A stretch of 5,914 bases of DNA from an uncultured Collinsella sp. (GTDB taxonomy: Bacteria > Actinomycetota > Coriobacteriia > Coriobacteriales > Coriobacteriaceae), in NCBI GenBank assembly GCA_900757285.1, contig CAAENI010000166.1, positions 1-5,914 on the forward strand, in the 5' to 3' direction. Position numbers and translations under genes: made by a program. The notes beneath the pieces were generated by a model. That model saw only the letters and a list, made by a program, of their open reading frames with translations, was not told the DNA's origin and made no database searches. Of this stretch, positions 5,885 through 5,914 are shown piece after piece. How positions within the stretch are numbered: the first letter of the stretch is position 1; the number at the start of each line of letters is the position of its first letter.

Positions 5885-5912
5885 AGGCTGTTGCGTTGAG
5901 ATTGAAAATCAA
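5885..5912 (+). repeat. Right terminal inverted repeat of the IS30-family element
   Basis: It begins AGGCTGTTGC and ends GAAAATCAA, and pairs with 4296-4323 at 23 of 28 positions. It contains GTTGCGTTGAG (5890-5900), a near copy of the internal motif GTTGCGCTGAG. Only CC follows before the window ends. Confidence 0.85.
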
Positions 5913-5914
5913 CC

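Larger units (their letters stand above)
4296..5912 (+). mobile_element. IS30-family insertion sequence, complete (about 1.62 kb)
   Basis: The ends are imperfect terminal inverted repeats of 28 bp (4296-4323 and 5885-5912), matching at 23 of 28 positions, including ten perfect bases at the inner side (AGGCTGTTGC). Matching stops exactly outside TTGATT, and the dinucleotide CC flanks both sides (4294-4295 and 5913-5914). This fits the two-to-three-base duplications known for IS30 elements. One intact transposase gene lies inside. The length is at the long end for the family because both ends carry noncoding sequence, about 100 bp on the left and about 195 bp on the right. The element is richer in GC than the neighbouring host genes. 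An alternative pair of shorter repeats at 4326 and 5720 is internal. Confidence 0.88.

Noticed and set aside
5705..5899. Small open frame of 64 residues in the IS tail
   Set aside because: No ribosome binding site of note, low-complexity sequence, and it runs into the right terminal repeat.

Overview
The window looks like a chromosomal segment of a high-GC Gram-positive gut bacterium, most likely a Coriobacteriia member such as Collinsella. This assignment is an inference. It rests on moderately high GC, strong AGGAGG-type ribosome binding sites, short U-tract terminators and the family make-up of the genes. No rRNA or other marker gene is present to confirm it.

Layout, left to right. Positions 1-274 hold no convincing gene. 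They contain a long imperfect inverted repeat (1-89), a GC-rich hairpin (143-173) and a probably bidirectional terminator (233-267). All host genes lie on the minus strand. 275-742 encodes a small YfcE-type metallophosphoesterase. To its right is a three-gene operon, transcribed right to left: a family 2 glycosyltransferase (4155 to 2968), a LytS/YpdA-type sensor histidine kinase (2971 to 1628) and a LytTR response regulator (1555 to 839), ending in a strong intrinsic terminator (832 to 782). The glycosyltransferase stop and the kinase start share an ATGA overlap, so a cell-surface-type glycosyltransferase is tied to a LytSR-like signalling pair. A second intrinsic terminator (4178-4213) sits only 22 bases upstream of the glycosyltransferase start. 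It is either the end of a lost upstream unit or a conditional terminator in the operon leader.

The right part, 4296-5912, is a complete IS30-family insertion sequence of about 1.6 kb. It has 28-bp imperfect terminal inverted repeats (23 of 28 match), a possible CC target duplication, and an intact DDE transposase on the plus strand (4427-5689) that is visibly more GC-rich than the host genes. The element has unusual noncoding ends: a perfect 42-bp palindrome just inside the left end, and a structured tail of about 195 bp between the transposase and the right end. Both carry further copies of the GTTGCGYTGAG motif found in the right terminal repeat. The element landed upstream of the glycosyltransferase/two-component operon and points away from it, so it may have altered control of that operon.
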